Shown here: positions 57,427 through 64,000 of the stretch, one piece after another
Position numbering within the stretch: position 1 is the first letter of the stretch
How the letters are laid out: each line of letters starts with the position of its first letter
Source: Microbacterium saperdae
GTDB taxonomy: Bacteria; Actinomycetota; Actinomycetes; Actinomycetales; Microbacteriaceae
Direction: 5' to 3'
Assembly (NCBI RefSeq): GCF_006716345.1
Contig: NZ_VFOX01000001.1
Coordinates: forward strand, 1 to 64,000
Length of the DNA stretch: 64,000 nucleotides
Notes under the pieces: generated by a model
Seen by the model: the letters and a program-made list of their open reading frames with translations, nothing else
Told to the model about the DNA's origin: nothing
The model's database searches: none
Program-made: the position numbers and the translations under genes

Positions 57427-57446
57427 CACTGCGTTTCATCGCAGTG
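57427..57446. promoter_or_regulatory. palindrome CACTGCG-N6-CGCAGTG, candidate repressor operator
   Basis: A perfect 7-bp inverted repeat covers the predicted transcription start of the two SDR genes. A third half-site, CGCAGTG, lies at 57384-57390. The layout suits a TetR-type repressor, but none is encoded here. Confidence 0.5.
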
Positions 57447-57477
57447 AGTCGCACGACGACGTTCAAGGGAGAACACG

Positions 57478-58236
57478 ATGCAGATCAGCGGTCAGGGCGC
57501 GCTCATCACCGGAGGAGCTTCGGGGCTCGGGCTCGCCACCGCCCGACGGATCGTCGCGGCCGGAGGCCATGTCACGATCATCGACCTTCCCTCCTCGCAG
57601 GGCGCCGCGATCGCCGACGAGCTCGGGGGAGTGTTCGTGCCCGCCGACGTCACCAGCGTCGACGAGGTGCAGTCCGCCGTCGCCACCGCGCAGGCCGCCG
57701 CACCGCTGCGCATCGTCGTGAACTGCGCCGGCATCGCCCCGCCGGCGAAGGTGCTCGATCGCGAGGGCAACCCCGCGGTGCTCGCCGACTTCGAGCGCGT
57801 CGTGCGCATCAACCTGGTCGGCACGTTCAACGTGCTCTCGCAGGCATCCGCCGTGATCGCGAAGAACGAGCTGATCGACGGTGACCGCGGCGTGATCGTG
57901 AACACCGCCAGCGTCGCGGCCTTCGACGGCCAGATCGGTCAGCCGGCGTACGCGGCCTCCAAGGGCGGCGTCCACGCGATGACCATCCCCGTCGCGCGCG
58001 AGCTCGCCCGCTACGGCATCCGCGTCTGCACGATCGCCCCCGGCATCATGGAGACCCCGATGCTGATGGGCCTGCCGCAGGCGGCGCAGGATTCGCTCGG
58101 CCAGCAGGTGCCGCACCCCTCGCGGCTCGGGCGCCCCGACGAATATGCCGCGCTGGTGCAGCACATCGTCGAGAACGGCTACCTCAACGGAGAGACGATC
58201 CGTCTCGACGGTGCCATCCGCATGGCGCCGAAGTAA
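57478..58236 (+). CDS. short-chain dehydrogenase (HSD10-like 3-hydroxyacyl-CoA dehydrogenase)
   Basis: NAD-dependent SDR of 252 aa. The cofactor motif is LITGGASGLGLATARRIVAAGG and the catalytic YxxxK is in YAASKGGVHAMTI; NCAGIA and NTASVAAFDGQ complete the family set. The closest match is type 2/HSD17B10-like enzymes, which oxidise 3-hydroxy-2-methylacyl-CoA or fatty-acid intermediates. GGGAGAA precedes the ATG. Followed by a second SDR gene 30 bp later, so they form an operon. Confidence 0.88.
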   Translation: MQISGQGALITGGASGLGLATARRIVAAGGHVTIIDLPSSQGAAIADELGGVFVPADVTSVDEVQSAVATAQAAAPLRIVVNCAGIAPPAKVLDREGNPAVLADFERVVRINLVGTFNVLSQASAVIAKNELIDGDRGVIVNTASVAAFDGQIGQPAYAASKGGVHAMTIPVARELARYGIRVCTIAPGIMETPMLMGLPQAAQDSLGQQVPHPSRLGRPDEYAALVQHIVENGYLNGETIRLDGAIRMAPK

Positions 58237-58266
58237 ACCGGCATCCACCCGCACGCAAGGAGAACC

Positions 58267-59097
58267 ATGACTCTGGCAGGCAAGACCATCCTGATGTCGG
58301 GCGGAAGCCGCGGCATCGGTCTCGCGATCGCGCTGCGCGCCGCGGCCGACGGCGCCAACATCGCGATGCTCGCGAAGACCGACACCCCGCATCCGAAGCT
58401 CGAGGGCACGATCCATACCGCGGCGGAGCAGATCCGTGCCGCGGGAGGACAGGCGCTGCCGATCGTGGGCGATGTGCGCGATGGCGACGACATCACCGAA
58501 GCGGTCCTGAAGACACAGGGTGAGTTCGGCGGCATCGACATCGTCATCAACAACGCCAGCGTGATCGACCTGTCCCGCTCGCTCGACCTCGGAGCGAAGA
58601 AGTACGACCTGATGCAGGACGTCAACGTACGCGGCACGTTCATGCTGTCGCGGGCTGCCGTGCCGATCCTCAAGGATGCCGAGAACCCGCACATCCTGTC
58701 GCTCTCGCCGCCGCTCAACCCCAGTCCGAAATGGCTCGGTGCGCACACCGGCTACACGCTCGCGAAGTTCGGCATGACGCTGGCCACGCTCGGCCTCGCG
58801 GCGGAGTTCGCGCGCGACGGCATCGCGGCGAACACGCTGTGGCCGCGCACGACGATCGCGACCGCGGCGGTGCAGAACCTGCTCGGCGGGGACAAGGTCA
58901 TGGCGGCGAGCCGCACACCCGACATCTACGCGGATGCCGCCTACGCGGTGCTGCTCAAGCCGGCTCGCGAGTACACCGGGCAGACGCTGATCGTGGAAGA
59001 CGTGCTCGAGGCCGACGGGGTCACCGACTTCTCGGGCTACGCCGCGATCCCCGGCACCCCGGACAGCGCGCTGTTCCCCGACATCTTCCTGGACTGA
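58267..59097 (+). CDS. SDR oxidoreductase, HSDL2-like
   Basis: Protein of 276 aa of the hydroxysteroid-dehydrogenase-like-2 branch of SDRs. ILMSGGSRGIGLAIALRAAADGANIAMLAK is the cofactor motif and INNASVIDLSRSLDLGAKKYDLM, LSLSPPLNPSPKWLGAHTGYTLAKFGMT the HSDL2 type sequence, with YTLAK as the YxxxK. The isolated domain lacks the SCP2 part of animal HSDL2. AAGGAGAA precedes the ATG. It may act with the HSD10-like enzyme in a fatty-acid or side-chain oxidation step. Confidence 0.88.
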   Translation: MTLAGKTILMSGGSRGIGLAIALRAAADGANIAMLAKTDTPHPKLEGTIHTAAEQIRAAGGQALPIVGDVRDGDDITEAVLKTQGEFGGIDIVINNASVIDLSRSLDLGAKKYDLMQDVNVRGTFMLSRAAVPILKDAENPHILSLSPPLNPSPKWLGAHTGYTLAKFGMTLATLGLAAEFARDGIAANTLWPRTTIATAAVQNLLGGDKVMAASRTPDIYADAAYAVLLKPAREYTGQTLIVEDVLEADGVTDFSGYAAIPGTPDSALFPDIFLD

Positions 59098-59129
59098 GCG
59101 CGCGCACCCCGTCGATGAGGGGCGAGTGC

Positions 59130-59879
59130 TCAGAACAGCAGGTAGAGCGCGCCCATGATGGTCAGCGCGATCACGATGCGGTCGAACAGGCGCTGGTCCA
59201 TGCGGCGTGCCAGGCGGATGCCGGCGAGCGCGCCGACCACGACGAGCGGAGCGAGCACCGCGTCCATCAGCAGGACGTGCCCTTCGAAGAGCCCGAGGCC
59301 GGCGAGGAACGGCACCTTGATCAGGTTGATGATCGCGAAGAACCAGGCAGAGGTTCCCAGGAACACCTGCACCGGGGTGCGGGTCGCGAGGAAGTACATC
59401 GACATGACAGGGCCTCCGGCGTTCGCGACCATGGTCGTGAAGCCGCCGAGGGTGCCGTAGACGCCGGAGAGCACGAGGCCTCCCGGTGTGGGAAGTGCGG
59501 CCTCCGTACGGTTCTGCCGCCACCGCCGCCACAGCGTGACCGCGATCATCAGCAGCAGGATCACGCCGATCGCGCGACGGACGATGCCGTCGCCCGCCAG
59601 CGCGAGGAAAGCGAAGCCCGCGAGCAGGCCGGCGATCACGGCCGGGGCGAGTCGCAGCAGCGTCGGCCAGTGCGCATGGCGTCGGTAGGTGATGAGAGCG
59701 AACACGTCGCCGACGATCAGGAGCAGCAGCATCGCGGCCGTGGAGGTGCGCGCGGGCAGCACGGTCGCGAACAGCGCGATCGCGAGGATGCTGCCGCCGG
59801 GCAGTGCGGTCTTGGAGATGCCGATCGTCACCGCGGCGAGAGCGAGCGCCGCCCAGGCCCAGGGGTCGAGCGCGATCAC
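59130..59879 (-). CDS. TauE/SafE family sulfite/anion exporter-like protein
   Basis: Membrane protein of 249 aa with 7-8 hydrophobic segments and the TauE/SafE repeat (WALAALAAVTIGISKTALPGGSILAI near the N-terminus, FTTMVANAGGPVMSMYFLA centrally). Family members move sulfite, sulfoacetate or other organic anions; the substrate is unknown. GTG 59879 overlaps the ankyrin-lipoprotein stop by 4 bp, so the two are translated together. Confidence 0.88.
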   Translation of the reverse strand: MIALDPWAWAALALAAVTIGISKTALPGGSILAIALFATVLPARTSTAAMLLLLIVGDVFALITYRRHAHWPTLLRLAPAVIAGLLAGFAFLALAGDGIVRRAIGVILLLMIAVTLWRRWRQNRTEAALPTPGGLVLSGVYGTLGGFTTMVANAGGPVMSMYFLATRTPVQVFLGTSAWFFAIINLIKVPFLAGLGLFEGHVLLMDAVLAPLVVVGALAGIRLARRMDQRLFDRIVIALTIMGALYLLF

Positions 59880-60580
59880 CTGTCGAGCTCGAGGACGATG
59901 TCGTCGTACCCGCGGGCCGCGGCGAGTTCCCGGGGGAGCACCCCGTCTCCGTCGCGGATGGTGATGTCGGCGCCCCCGTCGATGAGGGCGCGCACGATCT
60001 CGGCGTAGACCGGAGAGCCGTCGCCCAGCACGATCGCCTCATGCAGCGCCGTCCAGCGCAGGTTGTTGATGTGGTTCGGGTCGACACCGGCATCGAGCAG
60101 GATCTGGACGGTCGAGAGCAGCCCGCGCTCGGATGCCGGGATCAGCGCGGTGCCGCCGAAGCGGTTGGTGCTCGTGAGGTCTGCGCCGGCGTCGAGCGTG
60201 AGGCGCAGGATCTCGTCGTGACCGCGGGCGCCGGCGTAGAGGTAGGCGGAGTCCTGGATGTCGTCCTTCGCATTCACGTCGGCTCCGGCCTCGATCAGGG
60301 CCCGCGCCGCCTCGACATGGTCGGCCTTGGTCGCGATGACGAGCGCCGTCATCCCGCCCGCTCCGCGTGATTCGATGTCCGCGCCGTCGCGGAGGGCCGC
60401 GCCCACGGCGGCGGCGTCACCGGCGGCGGCCGCATCGAGAAGCTGGCGGCTGGGTGTCGACACGGTGGTCTCCTCGGGCGATGACGGGGGCGGTTCGGCG
60501 GGGGCGGCGCAGGCGGACATCGCGAGAAGCACCGCCGCCGCGAGGGCGAGCGTAGCCGGTATCCGTCTCCATGTCACCAC
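59876..60580 (-). CDS. ankyrin-repeat lipoprotein
   Basis: Protein of 234 aa. A signal peptide with lipobox ends at C24 (LLAMSAC), so it is a lipid-anchored exported protein. About five ankyrin repeats follow (AAAAGDAAAVGAALRDGADIES, GMTALVIATKADHVEAARALIEAGADVN and so on), a protein-binding module. The TauE-like exporter gene overlaps it. A TGGTATACCA palindrome covers the promoter just upstream. The GTG at 60580 is used; the next codon is also GTG. Confidence 0.87.
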   Translation of the reverse strand: MVTWRRIPATLALAAAVLLAMSACAAPAEPPPSSPEETTVSTPSRQLLDAAAAGDAAAVGAALRDGADIESRGAGGMTALVIATKADHVEAARALIEAGADVNAKDDIQDSAYLYAGARGHDEILRLTLDAGADLTSTNRFGGTALIPASERGLLSTVQILLDAGVDPNHINNLRWTALHEAIVLGDGSPVYAEIVRALIDGGADITIRDGDGVLPRELAAARGYDDIVLELDR

Positions 60581-60582
60581 TC

Positions 60583-60592
60583 TGGTATACCA
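60583..60592. promoter_or_regulatory. palindrome TGGTATACCA upstream of the ankyrin-lipoprotein gene
   Basis: A perfect 10-bp palindrome of the GntR type starts 2 bp before the GTG. Together with a TATACC -10 it would cover the promoter of the lipoprotein-TauE pair. Confidence 0.5.
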
Positions 60593-60648
60593 AATGAAGC
60601 TGGAGTGTGGATGGGTTGCGCACCCGCCCCGCCCCCCGCCGGTGCGGG

Positions 60649-61287
60649 TCAGGCGCGCGTGGTGGCGAGGGCGGCGGCGAAGCGAGCCGCGCGCTGCTCG
60701 ATGTCGGCCCAGTCGGAGGCCTTGATCGAGGCGCCGTTCGCCAGGTCTCCGCCCGCGCCCACGGCGACGGCACCGGCCGCGAACCAGGCGGCGAGATTGT
60801 CGGGGCTCACGCCGCCGGTCGGCATGAGGGGTGCATCGGGGAACGGCCCGCGCAGCGCGCCGAGGTAGGAGGGGCCGCCGAGGGAGGCGGGGAAGATCTT
60901 CACGACGTCGACGCCGAGTTCGAGTGCGCCCATGACCTCGGTCGGGGTCATGGCTCCGGTCATCACGATGCGACCGGTGTCGATCATGGAACGCGTCAGC
61001 GCGGGAAGGGTGCCGGGGCTCACCAGGAACTCGGCTCCGGCGTCGGCGGCGAGGGCGGCCTGCTCCGGCGTGGTCACGGTGCCGGCGCCGATGTATGCCG
61101 CGTCGCCGTGTCGCGCGATGAGCTCACGGATCACGGCCGGGGCGTCGGGGGTCGAGAAGGTGACCTCGATGCCGGTGACCCCGCCGCGGATGATCGCCTC
61201 TGATGCCTCGAGCGCGAGCTCGGCGGAGGGGGCGCGGAGCACCGCGAGGATGCCGGTGGTGCGGGCGCGGTCGAGACGATCAGACAT
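60649..61287 (-). CDS. eda: KDPG/KHG aldolase (2-dehydro-3-deoxy-phosphogluconate aldolase)
   Basis: Class I aldolase of 212 aa. The Schiff-base lysine is K130 in GVDVVKIFPASLGG and the catalytic Glu is E41 in GIEVTFSTPDA; TGGVSPDNL completes the TIM-barrel phosphate site. It cleaves 2-keto-3-deoxy-6-phosphogluconate (Entner-Doudoroff) or 4-hydroxy-2-oxoglutarate-type substrates. The ATG has a GGAGCTCC-type leader. It is divergent from an NCS1 permease, with a large palindrome between them, so a sugar-acid or hydroxy-acid catabolic role is likely. Confidence 0.9.
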   Translation of the reverse strand: MSDRLDRARTTGILAVLRAPSAELALEASEAIIRGGVTGIEVTFSTPDAPAVIRELIARHGDAAYIGAGTVTTPEQAALAADAGAEFLVSPGTLPALTRSMIDTGRIVMTGAMTPTEVMGALELGVDVVKIFPASLGGPSYLGALRGPFPDAPLMPTGGVSPDNLAAWFAAGAVAVGAGGDLANGASIKASDWADIEQRAARFAAALATTRA

Positions 61288-61320
61288 GGAGCTCCTCAGG
61301 GTCGGATGGTTCCCATTCTC

Positions 61321-61356
61321 CCCTGCACCAGGTTGTAATTACAAGTTGGTGCAGGG
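61321..61356. promoter_or_regulatory. composite palindrome with TTGTAATTACAA, candidate GntR operator
   Basis: CCCTGCACCA (61321-61330) and TGGTGCAGGG (61347-61356) are perfect outer arms around the perfect inner palindrome TTGTAATTACAA (61333-61344), which fits the TNGT...ACNA pattern of GntR/FadR-type operators. It lies between the divergent aldolase and permease genes. No regulator gene is adjacent within the window. Confidence 0.6.
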
Positions 61357-61500
61357 AGTCATCAGGGGAGCGCCCAGAGCGGAGCGTGCAGAGTGCACCG
61401 TTTCACGCATCGGAAACGACACTTCGCACGTAGTGCTCCGTTCACGTGCTGTCTATGGTCGCAGAAAGCAGGCTTCGCAACTCTCTCCCGAGGAGGCACC

Positions 61501-62841
61501 ATGGCTACTTCTTCCGTCGACGACTACTCGCTCTCCCGCGTCCCGGCATCCGCACGCGTCTCGTGGTTCGCGATCGCGACCCAGCGTCTCGGTCAGCTCT
61601 CGGCGCTCAGCTCCTTCGTCGTCGCCGCGACGCTCGGCTTCTCGATGCCGTTCTGGGACGCGATGCTCGCGATCACGATCGGCGCGGTGATCCTCGAGGT
61701 GGTGTGCATCTTCACCGGCGTGATCGGGCAGCGCGAGGGGCTGAACACCTCGCTCCTGTCCCGATGGACCGGCTTCGGGCACGCAGGCTCCGCGCTGATC
61801 GGTCTGGCCATCGGCGTCAGCCTGATCGGCTGGTTCGGCATCCAGTCCGCGGTGTCGGCATCCGGTCTGCACGCGATCATGCCGTGGCTGCCGGAGTGGA
61901 CGTGGGGGCTGCTCTTCGGCTTCCTCATCACGGCGATCGTGAGCCTCGGGTTCCACGGCATGCAGTGGGTGGCGAACATCGCCGTGCCGCTCTTCCTGAT
62001 CCTGGTCGGCTGGGCGGTCATCACCGAGCTGCAGCGGCACGACATCGGCGAACTGGTGACGCAGCCGGCACCCGGTCCGCCTCTGTCCCTGCTCGCCGGG
62101 GCGTCGATCATCGCAGGCAGCTTCATCGTCGGCGCTCTCATCTCGCCGGACATGACCCGCTACAACCGGTCGACCGCCGACGTCGTCAAGCAGACCGTCG
62201 TGAGCATCACGGTCGGCGAATACCTGGTCGGACTCTCCGGAGTGCTGCTCGCCCATGCCGTGAAGACGGCCGACGTGTCGGCGATCCTGCTCTCGTCCGT
62301 CGGCTGGGTCGGGGTGCTGGTCATCGTCCTGGGCACCTTCAAGATCAACGACTGGAACCTGTACAGCTCCGGTCTCGGCGTCGTGAACTTCATCGACACG
62401 GTGTTCGGACGCCGTGTGAACCGCGCGGTCGTGACGATCGCGATCGGCCTCGTCGGATCGGTGCTCGCTGCATTCGGCATCCTGGGCTACTTCACCGACT
62501 TCCTCATCGTGCTCGGGGTCGCGTTCCCCCCGATCGTCGGCATCATGATCGCCGAGTACTTCGTGGTGAAGAACTGGCGTCGCGATCTCGACGAATCCAG
62601 GGAAGCCGGTGTCCTGCCGGCGCGTGCTCCGCGGTGGGTCCCGGTGTCGATCGGCATCTGGATCGTCTCGGCCCTCGTCGGCTACTTCGTCACCTGGGGT
62701 CTGGGATCGCTCAACGCCGTCATCACCGCGTTCGTGCTCTATGTCGTGCTCGGCAAGCTCGGCTGGATCCGCGGATACGGCTCGGCGGCCACAGAGCAGG
62801 CGATCACGGCTCCCCGCTCGGCGGACCGTGCGCTCTCCTGA
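61501..62841 (+). CDS. NCS1-family nucleobase/cytosine permease (CodB-like)
   Basis: Inner-membrane importer of 446 aa of the NCS1 family, with about 12 hydrophobic segments. RVSWFAIATQRLGQLSALSSFVVAATLGFSMP and ALISPDMTRYNRSTADVVKQT are family hallmarks; relatives carry cytosine, hydantoins, allantoin or related rings. The following hydantoinase-type gene favours a hydantoin or cyclic-imide substrate. GAGGAGG precedes the ATG 61501. The divergent eda and the palindrome suggest shared regulation. Confidence 0.9.
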   Translation: MATSSVDDYSLSRVPASARVSWFAIATQRLGQLSALSSFVVAATLGFSMPFWDAMLAITIGAVILEVVCIFTGVIGQREGLNTSLLSRWTGFGHAGSALIGLAIGVSLIGWFGIQSAVSASGLHAIMPWLPEWTWGLLFGFLITAIVSLGFHGMQWVANIAVPLFLILVGWAVITELQRHDIGELVTQPAPGPPLSLLAGASIIAGSFIVGALISPDMTRYNRSTADVVKQTVVSITVGEYLVGLSGVLLAHAVKTADVSAILLSSVGWVGVLVIVLGTFKINDWNLYSSGLGVVNFIDTVFGRRVNRAVVTIAIGLVGSVLAAFGILGYFTDFLIVLGVAFPPIVGIMIAEYFVVKNWRRDLDESREAGVLPARAPRWVPVSIGIWIVSALVGYFVTWGLGSLNAVITAFVLYVVLGKLGWIRGYGSAATEQAITAPRSADRALS

Positions 62842-62863
62842 TCCCGATCGGACCGCCGGGATC
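62840..62863 (+). promoter_or_regulatory. hairpin between the permease and hydantoinase genes
   Basis: GATCCCG and CGGGATC pair around a 10-nt loop directly after the permease stop. A partial terminator or mRNA-processing hairpin is possible. Confidence 0.3.
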
Positions 62864-62905
62864 GCCCGGCACACCCTCCCTGTCCTCCCAAAGTAAGGAA
62901 TCACG

Positions 62906-64000
62906 ATGAGAATCGGCATCGACGTCGGCGGCACCAACACGGACGCGGTCCTCATGGATGGCGACCGGGTGGTCGTCGGCATCAAGGAAGCGACGAGCAA
63001 GGATGTGACGGGCGGCATCGTCACGGCCATCGAAGGCCTCGATCGCCTGGCCCCCTTCGCTCGCGGTGACATCGAGGGGGTGATGATCGGGACGACTCAT
63101 TTCATCAACGCCCTCATCGAGGCCAAGGGCCTCACGCCGACCGCCGCCGTTCGTCTCGCGCTGCCGGCCACCGCCTCGCTGCCGCCGTTCGTCGACTGGC
63201 CACAGCCTCTGATCACGGCGGTCTCGGGGACCGGCTACCTCGCGCACGGCGGGCATGAATTCGACGGACGCGTGATCGCGCCGCTCGATGAGGACGAGCT
63301 CAAGCGGCATGCGGCTGACATCCGTGCGCGCGGACTCCGGTCGGTCGCCATCAGCTCGGTCTTCGCCCCGGTCAATCCGGAGTTCGAGCTGCGTGCAGCG
63401 GAGATCCTCACGGCGGAGCTGGGACCCGATGTCGCGATATCCCTCTCGCATGAGATCGGACGGGTCGGGCTTCTCGAGCGCGAGAACGCGACCATCATCA
63501 ATGCCGCGCTGAGAGAGCTCGCGGCGCACATCGTCGCCGGCCTGGAGAGGGCGGTGCGATCGCTCGGAATCGCCGCCCCGCTCTACCTGAGCCAGAACGA
63601 CGGCACGCTCATGAGCGTCGACTTCGCTCGCAACTACCCCGTGGCCACATTCGCCTCGGGGCCGACCAACTCGATGCGCGGCGCCGCTCTGCTCTCGGGC
63701 CTCGAGACCTGTGCGGTCGTCGACATCGGGGGGACCACCAGCGACGTCGGCGTGCTGACAGCGGGCTTCCCGCGCGAGGCGACAGCGGAGATCTCGGTCG
63801 CCGGTGTGCGCACGAACTTCCGCATGCCGGACGTGTACTCGATCGGTATCGGCGGTGGTTCGCTCGTCCGCGACAACGGCCTGAGCATCGGCCCCGACTC
63901 GGTCGGCTATGAGCTCACCCGGCGCGCGCTGGTCTTCGGCGGCGACACCCTGACGACGACCGACATCGCGGTGGCCGCCGGATACTCGGACATCGGTGAT
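62906..64000 (+). CDS. hydantoinase/oxoprolinase family protein (HyuA-like), truncated by window end
   Basis: The first 365 codons of an ATP-dependent hydantoinase/oxoprolinase. MRIGIDVGGTNTDAVLMDG is the N-terminal ATP-binding motif, GVMIGTTHFINALIE the second domain motif, and CAVVDIGGTTSDVGVL with YSIGIGGGSLV the third. Such enzymes hydrolyse hydantoins or 5-oxoproline using ATP. GTAAGGAATC precedes the ATG. The companion genes (DUF917 or HyuB type) should lie beyond the window. It forms an operon with the NCS1 permease. Confidence 0.9.
   Translation, partial: MRIGIDVGGTNTDAVLMDGDRVVVGIKEATSKDVTGGIVTAIEGLDRLAPFARGDIEGVMIGTTHFINALIEAKGLTPTAAVRLALPATASLPPFVDWPQPLITAVSGTGYLAHGGHEFDGRVIAPLDEDELKRHAADIRARGLRSVAISSVFAPVNPEFELRAAEILTAELGPDVAISLSHEIGRVGLLERENATIINAALRELAAHIVAGLERAVRSLGIAAPLYLSQNDGTLMSVDFARNYPVATFASGPTNSMRGAALLSGLETCAVVDIGGTTSDVGVLTAGFPREATAEISVAGVRTNFRMPDVYSIGIGGGSLVRDNGLSIGPDSVGYELTRRALVFGGDTLTTTDIAVAAGYSDIGD

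Overview
The window looks like chromosomal DNA of a high-GC actinobacterium of the family Microbacteriaceae, most likely Microbacterium or a close relative. This is inferred from the GC-rich codon usage, the many leaderless genes, a complete-looking actinobacterial haem cluster with HemQ, and a DUF222/HNH endonuclease. No rRNA, tRNA, CRISPR array, insertion sequence, integrase or prophage was seen. The gene set reads as core or near-core chromosome, with catabolic genes at the right end.

Layout. 1-3.1 kb (minus): a frameshifted BenE-type transporter after a DesK/NarL-type two-component pair. 3.2-5.1 kb (plus): VOC protein, HxlR regulator, dihydrofolate-reductase-like protein. 5.1-9.6 kb: HAD phosphatase and exonuclease III (minus), then pyrE, a ROK protein and anmK (plus), separated by a four-copy 21-bp repeat. 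9.6-13.7 kb (minus): small membrane protein, YdeI, HAD-IIA phosphatase, DtxR/MntR-type regulator, small membrane protein and the Mn transporter MntH, whose promoter carries two MntR-like palindromes. 13.7-19.2 kb: TrmH/SpoU methyltransferase, PhnB-like protein, MATE exporter, DUF1992 protein and an M13 metallopeptidase whose 3' end is tandemly repeated (69 bp x 4). 19.3-26.9 kb: a beta-lactamase-fold pseudoenzyme, a MarR/quinone-oxidoreductase pair with a double operator, an unknown protein, a DHA2 exporter, HIT-like, GNAT and VOC proteins, and a POT peptide transporter. 27-31.7 kb: glyS with a terminator, a WYL regulator divergent from an epoxide hydrolase, a DUF1801 protein and an HhH-GPD DNA-repair protein.

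31.8-41.8 kb is the haem cluster: hemA (minus), divergent from hemE, hemY/cgoX, three small envelope-type genes, hemQ, hemC, hemD, hemB, hemL. HemQ plus a HemY-type oxidase points to the coproporphyrin-dependent route, but no ferrochelatase gene is in the window. 41.8-51.4 kb holds the DUF222/HNH protein, a small unknown protein ending in a perfect 20-bp-stem hairpin, an ABC ATPase with a long acidic and histidine-rich tail, a 3-hydroxyisobutyryl-CoA hydrolase-like enzyme, and a heterodimeric ABC exporter. 51.5-56.2 kb has an S11 D-Ala-D-Ala carboxypeptidase and, divergently, a TPP riboswitch driving a YkoEDC-type thiamine-precursor ECF transporter. 56.2-64 kb holds a CHY zinc-finger protein, an aminoglycoside-phosphotransferase-like protein, two SDR enzymes, an ankyrin lipoprotein with a TauE exporter, KDPG aldolase, an NCS1 permease and a hydantoinase/oxoprolinase cut by the window edge.

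The most coherent non-gene signal is a start module, TANNNT followed by 6-7 nt and ATG/GTG, found at 19 genes on both strands. It implies widespread leaderless transcription and fixes several start codons. Short tandem repeats at gene ends form a second theme.
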